Under the pieces are notes generated by a model. That model had not been told where the DNA came from, made no database searches, and saw only the letters and a program-made list of their open reading frames with translations. A stretch of DNA of 10,985 nt from Spirochaetota bacterium (GTDB taxonomy: Bacteria; Spirochaetota; Spirochaetia; DSM-27196; PWMO01): the NCBI GenBank assembly GCA_009908925.1, contig JAAAOH010000253.1:1-10985 (forward strand), given 5' to 3'. Numbering within the stretch: the first letter of the stretch is position 1; every line of letters begins with the position of its first letter. This document shows positions 1-7,765 of this stretch, one piece after another. The translations under genes were made by a program, and so were the position numbers.

Positions 1-3
1 GAG

Positions 4-1356
4 ATGCAGGATCGAACCGGTTCGAATAGGCGGCATACCCGGCCGACGGCCGATTGCGCCGCGCTGGCAGGCCTCGCTGCCCTGGCCCTCCTGGCAGGAC
101 CCGGCACGACCACGGTGACCGCGCAGGAGTATCAGGTCTTCGGCGATGTTGAGGGTGTGACGACATACCACTATCTCGAAGATGCCGACTCCGCGCACCG
201 CCTCACCGGCGCCGCGCGCATCCGGGCCGACCATCGGTTGACCTTCGACCGGGCGGAGCTCGTCGCCGACACCGAAATAGAGCTCCGTTCGCCGGCGTCG
301 TCGGACCCGGAGGCCGGCCCCCGCAGCTTCTCCGCCGGCACGACGGGCGGTGGCTCCGCTCCCGACTACGGCGAGGGCGAGCTCGACTACTTCGTCGACG
401 AGGCCTACCTGACGCTTTTTCCGCTGAACCCGGTTACCGCCAGTGCCGGCAAGCAGCGGGTGAACTGGGGTACGGGCTATACATTCACGCCGACCGATAC
501 CCTGCATCCGCGCTCCGCCACCGGCAGGGACGAGGGCTTTCGCGGCGCCTCGGTGACCTGGACGCCGACGGCAAACCTCACCCTCGCAGCGCATGTATCC
601 GCTGACGATGCCTTCGACGACCCCGAGGGCGCCGCGCAGAACGGCATGCGTTACGCCGTCTACGGCTCGGCCTTTCTCGGAAACGCCGAGGTCTTCGTCT
701 CCGGCGTCTACGGCCCGGGCTCCACACTGAGGCCGGGCGCCGGGGTTTCCGCTGAGGTTCTGGGCCTCGTGCTTGCCGCCGAGGGCGCGGTGGAGCTCCG
801 CAGTCCCGTGGCCTATCCGGAGGGCTCGGGAGCGAACGCCCGTTTCGAGACACGGGACGCCGGCACCCCGGCGCCTCTCGGGCTCGTGGCTGTGGAGTAC
901 AACGCGGCAAACGACATTCTTGATTTCGCGACGATCACCGAGTACCTCTACGCCGGTACGGGCTACACCACCGGCGAGGCGGAGAAGATCTATGATGCCG
1001 TGGCCGCGGCGCGGGGCAAGACGCCGGACGCCGAGGCGAACGCGTGGTTGCAGGCCCTCGGGACGCTCGACCCGCAAGAGGCGCCGTTCTTTCTCGGCAG
1101 GCACTACGTCGGTCAGACCCTGACACTGGGGATCGCCGGATACGTGGAGCTCGAGTCGGGCCTCGTGGTGAACGCCGCCGACCTCAGTTACGAGGCCGAG
1201 CAGACCGTGCGGGTCACCGCCCTCCAGGGCGTCGATTTCTTCACCACCGCACGGTGGTACGGCGGCGGCGCGGACTCAGAGCTCGGAGCCTTTCCCGACG
1301 GCGTAACCCCGCCGGGGCGCGTGCAGGTCGAGCTCGGCTCGGTCGTCCATTTCTGA
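4..1356 (+). CDS. Probable outer-membrane beta-barrel protein (5' end uncertain)
   Basis: A 450-residue exported protein. The N-terminus has a basic stretch (residues 3-14), a hydrophobic Ala/Leu core (about 18-32) and a likely signal peptidase I site near TVTA/Q at 40-41. The mature part alternates polar and hydrophobic residues as beta-barrel strands do, and it ends in Phe (VELGSVVHF), the usual terminal residue recognised by the BAM machinery. The stretch GKQRVNWGTGYTFTPTD (149-165) resembles the 'G-x-Q-x-x-x-WG-x-G-x-x-x-x-P-x-D' pattern of several porin-like barrel families (for example DUF1302-type); that resemblance is from memory. The reading frame is open to the window edge and the ATG lies at base 4, so a longer start upstream cannot be excluded. 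The ABC ATPase gene begins 16 bases after the stop, suggesting co-transcription and a link to that exporter. The substrate is unknown. Confidence 0.7.
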   Translation: MQDRTGSNRRHTRPTADCAALAGLAALALLAGPGTTTVTAQEYQVFGDVEGVTTYHYLEDADSAHRLTGAARIRADHRLTFDRAELVADTEIELRSPASSDPEAGPRSFSAGTTGGGSAPDYGEGELDYFVDEAYLTLFPLNPVTASAGKQRVNWGTGYTFTPTDTLHPRSATGRDEGFRGASVTWTPTANLTLAAHVSADDAFDDPEGAAQNGMRYAVYGSAFLGNAEVFVSGVYGPGSTLRPGAGVSAEVLGLVLAAEGAVELRSPVAYPEGSGANARFETRDAGTPAPLGLVAVEYNAANDILDFATITEYLYAGTGYTTGEAEKIYDAVAAARGKTPDAEANAWLQALGTLDPQEAPFFLGRHYVGQTLTLGIAGYVELESGLVVNAADLSYEAEQTVRVTALQGVDFFTTARWYGGGADSELGAFPDGVTPPGRVQVELGSVVHF

Positions 1357-1360
1357 TCCA

Positions 1361-1366
1361 AAGGAG
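1361..1366 (+). promoter_or_regulatory. Ribosome binding site of the ABC ATPase
   Basis: AAGGAG lies 6 bases before the ATG at 1373. It is a near-consensus Shine-Dalgarno sequence within the 16-base gap after the barrel gene and supports the chosen ATPase start. Confidence 0.7.
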
Positions 1367-1372
1367 CAGCTC

Positions 1373-2140
1373 ATGCCGGTTCTGGAAGTTGCAGACGTTC
1401 ACAAGACATACACCCTGGGAAAGACGGAGATCCACGCGCTGAAGGGTGTGTCCTTCGCAGTGTCTCCGGGGGACTTTCTCTCCATCGTCGGTCCATCCGG
1501 TTGCGGGAAGACAACGCTGCTGAACATCATCGGCGCGATCGACCAGCCGACCCTGGGAGAGGTGCGTATAGACGGAGAGCCGCTTTCGGGCCTCTCCGAC
1601 AACGACGAGGCGGATATGCGGCTCGCGCGGATGGGCTTCATCTTCCAGGCCTTCAACCTGATTCCGGTGCTGAACATCCTCGAAAACGTCGAGTTTCCTC
1701 TGATCCTCGCCGGAGTGAAGCCTCGCGAGCGCCGTGAGCGGGCCCGGGAGCTCATCGAGGCGGTGGACCTGACCGACTACGGGACGCACAAGCCCGACGA
1801 GCTCTCAGGCGGCCAGCGACAGCGCGTCGCCATCGCTCGGGCCCTGGTGAACGATCCGGAACTGGTCATTGCCGACGAGCCCACGGCAAACCTCGACAGC
1901 GAAACCGGGGGGATGATCCTCGCCCTCATGCAGCGGCTGAACGTCGAGCAGAGGGTGAGCTTCATCTTCTCCACCCACGACCCCGATATCATGCGCTACG
2001 CCAAGCGGATCGTACGACTCAAGGACGGGCTCGTTGCTGGGGTGGATGAGCAGGAGCCGGCGGCAACCGCAGACGGGGCCGAACCGGGCGGGCCGGCGAG
2101 CGGCGTTGGGAAGCCCGGCAGCCCGGGAGGCCGGCCGTGA
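1373..2140 (+). CDS. ABC transporter ATP-binding protein, LolD/MacB type
   Basis: Cytoplasmic ATPase subunit (255 residues) that powers the two permeases encoded next to it. All nucleotide-binding motifs are intact: Walker A GPSGCGKT (40-47), Q-loop Gln92 in FIFQAFNLIP, signature LSGGQ (144-148), Walker B LVIADEP (164-170), D-loop NLD (173-175) and switch His202 in STHDP. The sequence around the Q-loop and the NLDSETG segment are typical of the LolD/MacB/FtsE branch. The core ends near residue 222. It is followed by an unusual tail of about 30 residues rich in Pro, Gly, Ala and Glu, probably disordered, whose DNA also carries the ribosome binding site of the next gene. The stop overlaps the next start by 4 bases. 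Substrate options are lipoproteins (Lol-like), a peptide or another envelope molecule; the sequence does not decide. Confidence 0.95.
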   Translation: MPVLEVADVHKTYTLGKTEIHALKGVSFAVSPGDFLSIVGPSGCGKTTLLNIIGAIDQPTLGEVRIDGEPLSGLSDNDEADMRLARMGFIFQAFNLIPVLNILENVEFPLILAGVKPRERRERARELIEAVDLTDYGTHKPDELSGGQRQRVAIARALVNDPELVIADEPTANLDSETGGMILALMQRLNVEQRVSFIFSTHDPDIMRYAKRIVRLKDGLVAGVDEQEPAATADGAEPGGPASGVGKPGSPGGRP

Positions 2141-3351
2141 TACTGCCCAGGATCGCCGTTCTCAACATCACCAAACATCCGCGCCGGACGCTCCTAATCG
2201 TCTTTGCGATCATGCTCTCGGTGATGGTGATGCTCTTCGTGGAGGGCATGCTCGACGGGATGCGCCGAACCTTCTTCCAGCGCACCCTTCGCGACACCGG
2301 ACACATCCAGCTGCACGACGCCGGATGGGAGGATCGCATCAATCAGTACTCCCTGGAGTACACCATCCCCGAACCCGAAGCCCTCCTCTCGGAGCTCCGG
2401 GCGCGGGAGGATGTAGTCGACGCCGAGAAGTTCCTCCTCTTCGGCGGGATGCTCATAAGCGAGGGGAAGAACCTTTCCACAGGCGGAGTCGGCGTCCCGC
2501 CGGAGACCGCATTCTACACGACGGTGAAAGAGGGAATGGAACGGGGAAACCTGCCGACGGGGCCCGCCGAGATTGCCGTGTCGACACGTACGGCTGAGCT
2601 TCTCGACGTGTCTTTCGGAGATCCCCTGGTGGTGCTGGTGGAGGACAGCCAGGGGAGCCCGTACTACATCGAGTACGAGATTGCCGGGCTCTTCGAAAGC
2701 GACTCCTCGCAGTTCGACACGAGCTTTTTCTTCATAACCCACGAGGCGGCGGCGGAGCTTCTCTATTTGCAGGACCGGACGACGGAGATCCGGGTGAATC
2801 TCACCGGTCCGGACATCGCCGACGACGTGGTGGCGGAGCTGGAATCGAGCTGGTCGGACCGCGACGTGTCGGTTCAGACCTGGCGAGACATTCACGGGAG
2901 CTTTATCGTCATCTTCGAGCTCTTCGACGTGTTCATGTTCTTCATCGACCTGCTGGTGATAATCGTGGCGGCAAGCGTCATCACGAACGCTATTCTGATG
3001 AACGTCTTCGAGCGAACCCGCGAGTTCGGGACCATGCGTGCCATCGGGCTCAAGAAGCGGGCCCAGTTCGGTCTGATCATGGTGGAGGGTGTTTCTTACG
3101 GCGTGGCGGGTACCGCCGCAGGCATCGCGGCGGGCGTTCCGCTGGTGCTCTACTTCGCCGAGCAGGGGCTCTACATGGGCGCAGCCGGTGAGGCCTTCGA
3201 GATGGGGCGGCGAATCTACTTCTCGCTCACCGCAACGAGCCTGGCCCGCAGCACCGCAGCCGGCGTCCTCACTGCAGTACTGGGATCGCTCTACGTAGGG
3301 CTCGTCCTCGGCCGCAGACGGATCGTCGAGATGTTTCAGGAGGCTCACTGA
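2137..3351 (+). CDS. ABC transporter permease, FtsX/MacB family (first of pair)
   Basis: Inner-membrane permease of 404 residues. The GTG start overlaps the ATPase stop as GTGA and has GGGAGG at 2125-2130, 6 bases upstream. The layout is that of LolC/LolE/MacB permeases: one N-terminal membrane helix (about 18-37), a large periplasmic domain (about 40-250, MacB-PCD-like), then three helices (about 260-288, 315-340 and 372-392). The cytoplasmic loop motif ERTREFGTMRAIG (292-304), the family hallmark that contacts the ATPase, is intact. There is no fused ATPase domain, so this is a split LolCDE-like arrangement and not a full-length MacB. It probably forms a heterodimer with the second permease. 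Confidence 0.92.
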   Translation: MILPRIAVLNITKHPRRTLLIVFAIMLSVMVMLFVEGMLDGMRRTFFQRTLRDTGHIQLHDAGWEDRINQYSLEYTIPEPEALLSELRAREDVVDAEKFLLFGGMLISEGKNLSTGGVGVPPETAFYTTVKEGMERGNLPTGPAEIAVSTRTAELLDVSFGDPLVVLVEDSQGSPYYIEYEIAGLFESDSSQFDTSFFFITHEAAAELLYLQDRTTEIRVNLTGPDIADDVVAELESSWSDRDVSVQTWRDIHGSFIVIFELFDVFMFFIDLLVIIVAASVITNAILMNVFERTREFGTMRAIGLKKRAQFGLIMVEGVSYGVAGTAAGIAAGVPLVLYFAEQGLYMGAAGEAFEMGRRIYFSLTATSLARSTAAGVLTAVLGSLYVGLVLGRRRIVEMFQEAH

Positions 3352-4631
3352 TGCGGCGCCACACGGGGCGGCTACAGCTGCCCGCGGGCGAACTTTTTCG
3401 CGTAGCCTGGAAGAATGTTTTCAGGAACCGCAGACGGAGCGTCCTCAACATCATCGCACTGACCGTGGGTATGACCATCATGGTGCTGGGGCTCGGCTGG
3501 GTACAGGGCTACTACACCTACATCTTCAACGCGGTGCAGGAGTTCAACACCGGCGACGCGCAGGTCCTGCCCGAAAGCTACCTCGCCGAGGCACCCCGGT
3601 TGCCGGTGGACATCACCGTCAGTGACTACACGACCACCCGCGCCCTCGTCGATGGGTACCCCGGCGTGGCCGATGCCGCCGGGCGGGTCAACTTCAGCCT
3701 GCAGCTCTCAGCCGGGCGCTCGTCGGTGCGAATGCTCGCGAAAGGAGTCGATCCGGAACACGAGGCGCAGGTGACGGTCCTCGACGACTACATCACCGAC
3801 GGCGCCTATCTCACCGACGGTCCGGGGATCCTTATCGGAGCACCGGTGGCCGAGGAGCTCGACCTTGCCCCGGGCGATACGGTCTTCGTCAGCGCCATGG
3901 ACAAGTTCTCAGTGCAGAATCTCCTCGACGTGCGCGTGGTCGGTATCTTCGACTTCGGCTACCCCGCGATGGACGAGAACGTCGTCTTCATGGACCTCGC
4001 CACCGCATCGGAGCTCCTGAGCCTCGAGAACGAGGTGACGCGGCTCGTCCTGCGCCTCGAAAACGGACTGAACCCCCGGGTGGATCTCGAGGAGCTTGCT
4101 TCCTACGTTCGGGAGCAGGCGCCCGGCGGTCCCGATCTCTCTGTGCACTCCTGGCAGCGTTTCGCCGAGACGACGGTGCACAGCGTACGCGCCGACGTGT
4201 CGAGTTTCTACATCATGCTCGTGATCCTGTACCTGTTGACGGTGCTTGGCATCCTGAACTCCATGTCGATGTCCGTGCGCGAGCGCACCGGGGAGATCGG
4301 CACCCTGCGAGCCATCGGCATTCGCCGGCGCCGGATCCTGCTGCTGTTTCTGTGGGAAGCGGTGAGCATTGCGCTTATTGCGACGGCGCTATCGGTGGTT
4401 CTAAGCCTGCCGGTGGCGGCCTACCTGCAGTTCATCGGCGTGAATGTGGGAACGGCGCTGCCTGCTGATATTCCGGTGCCCTTCGGGGAGACCTTCCACG
4501 CCGACTACCGGCTGTGGCACTATATCCTCTCAATGGGCGTTGGAGCGCTCTCCGCGGCGATCGGGGCGGTTATCCCGGCGCGTCGCGCCGCGCGCATGAA
4601 CATCGCCGAGGCGATGGCGGGGAAGAGATAA
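3351..4631 (+). CDS. ABC transporter permease, FtsX/MacB family (second of pair)
   Basis: Second permease, 426 residues, with the same topology: helix about 31-52 after a basic NRRRS segment, periplasmic domain about 55-280, then helices about 285-305, 328-360 and 390-410. It carries the family motif ERTGEIGTLRAIG (311-323) and the C-terminal PARRAARMNIAEAM (409-422), common in LolC/MacB permeases and missing from its partner. The ATG at 3351 shares one base with the previous stop (TGATG), and CAGGAGG at 3337-3343 is a strong ribosome binding site inside the upstream gene. The two permeases are clearly diverged outside the FtsX core, as in LolC and LolE, which suggests a heterodimeric complex. 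Confidence 0.92.
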   Translation: MRRHTGRLQLPAGELFRVAWKNVFRNRRRSVLNIIALTVGMTIMVLGLGWVQGYYTYIFNAVQEFNTGDAQVLPESYLAEAPRLPVDITVSDYTTTRALVDGYPGVADAAGRVNFSLQLSAGRSSVRMLAKGVDPEHEAQVTVLDDYITDGAYLTDGPGILIGAPVAEELDLAPGDTVFVSAMDKFSVQNLLDVRVVGIFDFGYPAMDENVVFMDLATASELLSLENEVTRLVLRLENGLNPRVDLEELASYVREQAPGGPDLSVHSWQRFAETTVHSVRADVSSFYIMLVILYLLTVLGILNSMSMSVRERTGEIGTLRAIGIRRRRILLLFLWEAVSIALIATALSVVLSLPVAAYLQFIGVNVGTALPADIPVPFGETFHADYRLWHYILSMGVGALSAAIGAVIPARRAARMNIAEAMAGKR

Positions 4632-6346
4632 TGGATGTGATAGCTGACTTTCTGAGACTTGCAGGTAGCCTTGGCCTCTTTCTCTACGGAATGCGCGTGA
4701 TGAGCGACGGCCTTCAGCGCACGGCGGGCGAGCGGCTTCAGCGCATTCTCGACTTCATGGCCGGCAACCGCGTGGTTGCGATGCTGACAGGATTTCTCAT
4801 CACCGCAATGCTGCAGTCTTCGTCGGCAACGACGGTCCTGCTCGTTGGGTTCGTCAACGCCGGCCTGCTTTCGCTCGTACAGGCCGTCGGCGTGATTCTG
4901 GGCGCCAACGTCGGTACGACACTCACCGGTTGGATCGTCGCGCTTCTCGGCTTCACCGTCGACATTTCAGGCGCCGCGCTACCGGCAATCGCGCTGGGCG
5001 CCATCTTCTACTTCGTACGCCGCTTCAAGCGGCCGGAGCTCGGGCGGACCATTATCGGGTTCGGGCTGCTGTTTCTCGGACTGATGTTTCTCGGCGATTC
5101 CGTCCCCGACGCAGAGGAATATCCGCGGTTTCTGGAGTTCACCGCTGCGATGGCCGGCCCGGGCCTTTTCCGGGTGCTGGTGTTCGTCGGCATCGGTACG
5201 CTACTCACCGTCATGCTCCAGTCTTCCTCCGCCGCGATGGCCGTTACCATCACCATGGCCTACGCAGGGTGGATAGACTACCGTATGGCCGCCGCGATTA
5301 TCCTCGGCGAAAACATCGGTACGACGATAACCGCGACACTTGCTGCGCTCGGCGGGAGCGTAACGGCACGGCGAACGGCACGTGCCCACGTAATGTTCAA
5401 TCTCGTCGGTGTGCTGTGGATGCTCGCGGTTTTCGAACCCGCGCTGCGTCTCGTTGACATAATCGTGCCCGGGGCCGCGGTAGACGCGTCGCTTGCGACG
5501 CATCTCGCGGTCTTCCACAGCATGTTCAACATAGCCAACGCGTTGCTGTTCCTGGGGTTCACACCACGGTTCGCCGCGCTCGTAGAGCGCCTCGTGCCGG
5601 ACCGTCCCGAGCCGGACCTGATGCCGATCGAATCGACCTCGGTACTGCGGCATCTCGAGGACTACATGCATCGGAGCCCCGGGCTCTACCTCTACCAGGT
5701 GCGGAACGAGGTGAGCCGCATGGCGAACCAAACCGGCGAGCTCTACGATCTCGCGGCGCGGCTGGTCGTCGATCCGTCGCAGACGGACGAAACACGGATG
5801 CGCGAGGCGGAACAGCTCGAAGAGTTGATCGACCGCATGCGTGAAGAGATATCACACTTCCTCGCGGCATGCTCGAGCGAGGACCTCTCTCTGGAGACCG
5901 CGGAAGCGGTGACGAATCTGCTTCGCATCACCCAGGAGCTGGAGCGGATTGCGGACAGCTCCTACAACCTGTGTCGCCTTGCGGAGCGGGCGAGGAGGAA
6001 AGACCGAAGCTTCAGTCGCTCCGAGACTGAAGAGCTGCGAGAGTATGTGGAAGTCGTTGCCCGCTTCCTGCGGTTCACGCAACGGAACCTCAACGAGATC
6101 CTCACACCGGAAGAGCTCGAGGCAGCGCGGTCGAACGAGGCTGCGGTGGACAACGGCAGGGCATCGCTCAAGCGGAGAGCGAGAAAACGCCTCGAGAAGC
6201 ACAAGGACGTGCGGTCCGAGCTGCTGCTTATCGATATAGCGGGCCACCTCGAGCATATCGGCGATTTCTGCATGAACATTGCCGAGGCGCATGCCGGACT
6301 CGAGAAGCAGAGTCGCGGGGCGCTTGCCCGAAGCGGAGACCGGTAG
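4631..6346 (+). CDS. Na+/phosphate cotransporter with C-terminal PhoU-like domain
   Basis: Inner-membrane protein of 571 residues. The N-terminal half holds two inverted Na_Pi_cotrans (PF02690) repeats, shown by the paired signatures QSSSATT (62-68) with GANVGTT (91-97), and QSSSAAMA (197-204) with GENIGTT (226-232). These polar re-entrant segments bind Na+ and phosphate in the NptA/SLC34 group. From about residue 345 the protein is soluble and helical, with two PhoU-type E-x-x-x-D metal-site motifs: ELERIAD (E438/D442) and HLEHIGD (E541/D545). Full length matches bacterial Na/Pi-PhoU fusions. The frame stays open upstream to 4514, but I chose the ATG at 4631 because the protein begins there as family members do, GGGGAAGAG (4619-4627) precedes it, and it overlaps the previous stop by one base (TAATG). 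Likely role: phosphate uptake or phosphate balance. Confidence 0.93.
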   Translation: MDVIADFLRLAGSLGLFLYGMRVMSDGLQRTAGERLQRILDFMAGNRVVAMLTGFLITAMLQSSSATTVLLVGFVNAGLLSLVQAVGVILGANVGTTLTGWIVALLGFTVDISGAALPAIALGAIFYFVRRFKRPELGRTIIGFGLLFLGLMFLGDSVPDAEEYPRFLEFTAAMAGPGLFRVLVFVGIGTLLTVMLQSSSAAMAVTITMAYAGWIDYRMAAAIILGENIGTTITATLAALGGSVTARRTARAHVMFNLVGVLWMLAVFEPALRLVDIIVPGAAVDASLATHLAVFHSMFNIANALLFLGFTPRFAALVERLVPDRPEPDLMPIESTSVLRHLEDYMHRSPGLYLYQVRNEVSRMANQTGELYDLAARLVVDPSQTDETRMREAEQLEELIDRMREEISHFLAACSSEDLSLETAEAVTNLLRITQELERIADSSYNLCRLAERARRKDRSFSRSETEELREYVEVVARFLRFTQRNLNEILTPEELEAARSNEAAVDNGRASLKRRARKRLEKHKDVRSELLLIDIAGHLEHIGDFCMNIAEAHAGLEKQSRGALARSGDR

Positions 6347-6390
6347 TACTTATTGCGGATGCTGTACCACGATTTTGCGGGGGCCTTCCG

Positions 6391-7245
6391 GTGATTGGCG
6401 CCCACTTCGTTCTCAACGGGGAGCTCAGGCCGACTGCCGAGGCCCTGGTTGCCATAGACGACATCAACTTCGCCTACGGCTTCGGAGTCTACGAAACGCT
6501 CAAGCTCAGGAAGGGCGTGGTCTTCTTCCCCGACCGCCACGCAGACAGACTGCTGCACTCCGCGGAGATCATCGAGCTCGCCCATCCGTTTTCTCGCGAG
6601 GATATCGAGCGGTCGGTGCTCGATCTCGCCCGGAAGAACGGGATACGCGATGCGAACATCAAGATGCTTCTCATCGGATCGCCTGATATCGAGGCAGCCG
6701 AGGGCGCGCATCTCTACGTATTTATGCTGAACCCCCTCTTTCCGCGCCGGGAGCTCTACCGCGACGGAGCCTTCGCGGTGTGTTTCGATGGTGAGCGCCG
6801 CTATCCGCAGGCGAAATCCCTCGACATGCTCACGAGCACGCTCGCGTATCGCAGGGCCCGGGGTGCCGGCGCCTATGACGCGCTGCTGGTGAACCGGGAG
6901 CGGGAGATCACCGAGGGTACGCGAACGAATCTCTTCTACACCGACGGCGAGACGGTCTACCAGCCGCCGAAGTCCGATGCATTGCTCGGCGTGACGAAGC
7001 TTACCCTCGAAGAGGTTCTCGGACAGCGGGGCGTGGCAGTGCTCGAGCGCCCGCTTCTGCGGAGTGAAGTGGGCACCTGGAAGGGCTACTTCCTCACGAG
7101 TACCTCGAGCAAGGTCATTCCGGTCTCGCGCATCGACCACCACCACTTCGAGATTCCCGAGATCGTGCGCGACATCATGGGCGCCTACGACGCATTTCTC
7201 GACGATTACCGCCGCGCGCAGACACCGATCGTTGCCGAATATTGA
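6391..7245 (+). CDS. Aminotransferase class IV (fold-type IV PLP enzyme)
   Basis: Cytoplasmic PLP enzyme of 284 residues, close to the usual length of D-amino-acid aminotransferases, branched-chain aminotransferases and aminodeoxychorismate lyases. The start MIGAHFVLNG and the FAYGFGVYETLKL segment (27-39) match the family N-terminus. Lys142 in AKSLDMLTS is the expected Schiff-base lysine, and ITEGTRTN (173-180) supplies Glu175, which contacts the PLP pyridine nitrogen. FLTSTSSKVIPV (234-245) is the phosphate-binding C-terminal motif. The start is a GTG, with a G-rich stretch at 6379-6383 as a weak ribosome binding site; no better in-frame start lies upstream. Motifs alone do not separate branched-chain, D-amino acid and PabC activities. 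There is a 44-base gap to the cotransporter gene, so it may be the last gene of that unit, though its job looks unrelated. Confidence 0.9.
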   Translation: MIGAHFVLNGELRPTAEALVAIDDINFAYGFGVYETLKLRKGVVFFPDRHADRLLHSAEIIELAHPFSREDIERSVLDLARKNGIRDANIKMLLIGSPDIEAAEGAHLYVFMLNPLFPRRELYRDGAFAVCFDGERRYPQAKSLDMLTSTLAYRRARGAGAYDALLVNREREITEGTRTNLFYTDGETVYQPPKSDALLGVTKLTLEEVLGQRGVAVLERPLLRSEVGTWKGYFLTSTSSKVIPVSRIDHHHFEIPEIVRDIMGAYDAFLDDYRRAQTPIVAEY

Positions 7246-7270
7246 TTTTCCCGTGATCCGCGGCTATGAT
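7242..7270 (+). promoter_or_regulatory. Candidate sigma70-type promoter
   Basis: TTGATT (7242-7247) and TATGAT (7265-7270) match the -35 and -10 consensus at 4 and 5 of 6 positions and are separated by exactly 17 bases. The -35 box overlaps the stop codon of the aminotransferase gene. The area is locally AT-richer than its surroundings. The predicted transcript start (about 7276-7279) falls on or next to the start codon of the following lipoprotein gene. Confidence 0.6.
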
Positions 7271-7275
7271 TCTTT

Positions 7276-7737
7276 GTGAACATGCGAACACGTTTCCTGC
7301 TACTGATTGCTGCGGTCGTTCTCATCTCCTCCTGCGCCACCGTTCCGGTTGCTCAGCGGGAAAGTCGCATCATGGCCCTCGTTGACCGCATCAATGGCGA
7401 TTCGCTCACGCGGGTGGTGGAGGTGACTTCGGTACCCTTCGTCCTGGATCGCGAGATTCTGGCCCTCGAGGCTGATGTACGAACGATGTGGTCGAACATG
7501 CGCGATGCCGGCTTCGTGCTGATGAATCCGGAGATCGATGAGATCATCCCCCTTCGTTCGGAGAGCTACAAGCGCTTCGGTGACACCATGGACATGCGCG
7601 TGTTTTTCGAGAAGTACGTTCCCGAGGACGCAACCCTGGTGCGCATCAACAGCGACAACGGTGATTTTCTCTTCGTCCTTGGCGACAGATTCTGGGGTGT
7701 GCCCCGCATGTACGCAATGACGGGTCCCCTCCCGTAG
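7276..7737 (+). CDS. Small lipoprotein of unknown function
   Basis: A short exported protein, 153 residues from GTG 7276 or 151 from ATG 7282. A TGA in the same frame at 7267-7269 rules out any earlier start. The N-terminus is a classic lipoprotein signal: basic MRTR, a hydrophobic core LLLIAAVVLI and the lipobox ISSC (Cys18 counted from the ATG), so it should be processed by signal peptidase II and anchored by lipid in the envelope. The mature part is about 135 residues, with no membrane segment and no motif I recognise; near the C-terminus is a conserved-looking hydrophobic stretch, GDFLFVLGDRFWGVP. No Shine-Dalgarno sequence precedes either start. The end of the gene forms part of a stem-loop, and the FecR-domain gene follows 28 bases later. 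Confidence 0.8.
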   Translation: MNMRTRFLLLIAAVVLISSCATVPVAQRESRIMALVDRINGDSLTRVVEVTSVPFVLDREILALEADVRTMWSNMRDAGFVLMNPEIDEIIPLRSESYKRFGDTMDMRVFFEKYVPEDATLVRINSDNGDFLFVLGDRFWGVPRMYAMTGPLP

Positions 7738-7743
7738 GAGGGG
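7726..7743 (+). other. Perfect GC-rich stem-loop across the lipoprotein stop codon
   Basis: CCCCTCC (7726-7732), loop CGTA, GGAGGGG (7737-7743): a 7-bp perfect stem containing the TAG stop (7735-7737). It is followed by TACTCTT and not by a run of T, so it is not a standard intrinsic terminator. It could attenuate transcription, stabilise the upstream mRNA or hide the SD-like GGAGG. Confidence 0.5.
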
Positions 7744-7745
7744 TA

Positions 7746-7759
7746 CTCTTCGCTAAGAG
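7746..7759 (+). promoter_or_regulatory. Second small hairpin covering the FecR-gene ribosome binding site
   Basis: CTCTT (7746-7750), loop CGCT, AAGAG (7755-7759). The right arm is most of the only SD-like sequence (AAGAGG, 7755-7760) in front of the ATG at 7766. It lies two bases after the stronger hairpin. The stem is only 5 bp, so it would be weak on its own. Confidence 0.35.
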
Positions 7760-7765
7760 GTGCCA

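Noticed and set aside
2194..3348. Minus-strand open frame of 384 codons opposite the first permease
   Set aside because: The sequence is a mirror of the permease codons (His-, Glu- and Arg-rich without domains); the plus-strand gene has clear FtsX motifs.
4514..4630. Longer N-terminus for the Na+/phosphate cotransporter
   Set aside because: The extra 39 codons overlap the permease in another frame and do not look like family sequence; the ATG at 4631 has an SD-like stretch and the typical start.
5962..7146. Long open frame on the minus strand (394 codons) opposite the cotransporter and aminotransferase genes
   Set aside because: It is opposite two well-supported genes with intact motifs, shows no family resemblance, and long antisense frames are expected in GC-rich DNA.
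7726..7750. Intrinsic transcription terminator after the first lipoprotein gene
   Set aside because: The stem is strong but followed by TACTCTT and not a T-run, so I list it as a stem-loop of open function.
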